A stretch of DNA of 64,000 nt. Source: Caecitellus pseudoparvulus (Eukaryota > Bigyra: Bicosoecida). The translations under genes and the position numbers were made by a program. The stretch spans positions 434,001 to 498,000 of the forward strand of contig CBFFRQ010000018.1 in assembly GCA_965644315.1 (NCBI GenBank). Direction: 5' to 3'. Under the pieces are notes generated by a model. The model did not search any database. It worked only from the letters and a program-made list of their open reading frames with translations, and was not told the origin of the DNA. The stretch's first letter is position 1. Every line of letters starts with the position of its first letter. Positions 63,502 through 64,000 of the stretch are shown in pieces.

Positions 63502-64000
63502 TTAGCTTGACGGCGGACACAGCACCTGCAGGCCGTCCATGAGAGCCACAGTGTGCATGAGCCTGCCAAACAGAAAGATAGGAACCATGAGGGCAAAATC
63601 AAAGGGTGTGTATCCCTCGGGATCGTCTACTTGCCAGTCTGGCAGGGCATCGGCCTCGTCAGTGGCGGCAGCAGCGCCGTCACGACCGCTGGGTGGAATC
63701 TTCGCGGCAGGGGCTGCTGGGCTGCCTCCCACACGAGGACGCTTCGAGCCTCTACCACTGCGTGGTGGAAGGCTGTCAGAAGACACAATCGTGGGGAACT
63801 GCGGCTCCACCTTGCGGGCGGGGACGAGCTTGACGACGCGACGCCAGGTCGGATACCCTGCCTCAACGCTCATGCTTGCAAGCGTCAGAGACGTCCCAGG
63901 GCTTGGAATAGGGAGGTAGCTCCCCCCTGCTGCCTTGAGCAGCGGCGCGGCAGCAGCTTGCACGCTCGCGCTGTCGCCATACGAGTCAGCTGTTGCATCC
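63502..64000 (-). CDS. 3' part of an unrecognised gene, cut by the window end
   Basis: The frame is open from the window edge to the stop at 63502-63504, giving the last 165 residues or so. It shows Ala/Ser-rich sequence, a basic run typical of nuclear signals (RGSKRPRVGG) and an acidic stretch (DEADALPDWQVDDPEG). A hydrophobic C-terminal segment follows (FDFALMVPIFLFGRLMHTVALMDGLQV). No family is recognised. The true start lies outside the window. Confidence 0.6.
   Translation of the reverse strand, partial: DATADSYGDSASVQAAAAPLLKAAGGSYLPIPSPGTSLTLASMSVEAGYPTWRRVVKLVPARKVEPQFPTIVSSDSLPPRSGRGSKRPRVGGSPAAPAAKIPPSGRDGAAAATDEADALPDWQVDDPEGYTPFDFALMVPIFLFGRLMHTVALMDGLQVLCPPSS

Noticed and set aside
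1-64000. CRISPR arrays, insertion sequences, viral or transposon genes, telomere repeats
   Set aside because: No direct-repeat array, transposase, integrase, capsid-like or reverse-transcriptase motif or telomeric repeat was seen on either strand.

Overview
This window is nuclear DNA from a GC-rich, gene-dense unicellular eukaryote. The evidence is split genes with short GT-AG introns. Of 26 junction pairs I could fix by phase and homology, the introns run 62 to 113 nt and most are 64-82 nt. There are also polymerase III type tRNA genes followed by T runs, and families found only in eukaryotes: 26S proteasome Rpt2, CCR4-NOT subunit CNOT11, nicastrin, PIG-O, CWF19L2, a CAMTA-type factor, a P-TEFb-like cyclin and an Sfi1-like centrin-binding protein. 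No plastid or photosynthesis gene is seen, and several products suit a heterotroph (papain-type protease, secreted lipase). A free-living heterotrophic protist such as a GC-rich stramenopile is my best guess, but the sequence alone does not prove a lineage.

Layout. 0-5.4 kb: a small membrane protein, then RPT2 and a CAMTA-like factor transcribed divergently. 5.5-13.8 kb: a divergent kinesin-like coiled-coil protein that converges (19 bp gap) on a zinc-knuckle protein, then an Sfi1-like tryptophan-repeat protein. 14-20 kb, all on the minus strand: a WD40-M20 peptidase resembling Dug2, a class 3 lipase and a three-exon cyclin. 20-25.2 kb: a very large multi-membrane TPR/PAS-like protein. 25.5-33 kb: CNOT11, a rhomboid-like protein lacking the catalytic serine, a strictosidine-synthase-like protein and CWF19L2. 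33.5-39 kb: two EF-hand paralogues of unknown function arranged head to head. 39-43 kb: nicastrin and a papain-like protease, also head to head. 43-47.5 kb: a huge helical-repeat protein I do not recognise. 48.3-53 kb: a second copy of the TPR/PAS membrane family. 53.2-57 kb: PIG-O. 57-57.4 kb: two identical tRNA-Val(AAC) genes. 57.5-63.1 kb: a propeller-like protein and a Dispatched/Patched-like RND membrane protein with an unexplained in-frame TGA. The last 0.5 kb holds the 3' part of an unknown gene running off the end.

The genes are housekeeping and signalling genes rather than one operon-like system. Points most worth pursuing are the EF-hand twin family with its long unassigned region, the two TPR/PAS membrane paralogues, the RND gene with the TGA codon, the serine-less mitochondrial-type rhomboid, and a 15-base CCAAT/TTTCCGCGC element found upstream of two unrelated genes.
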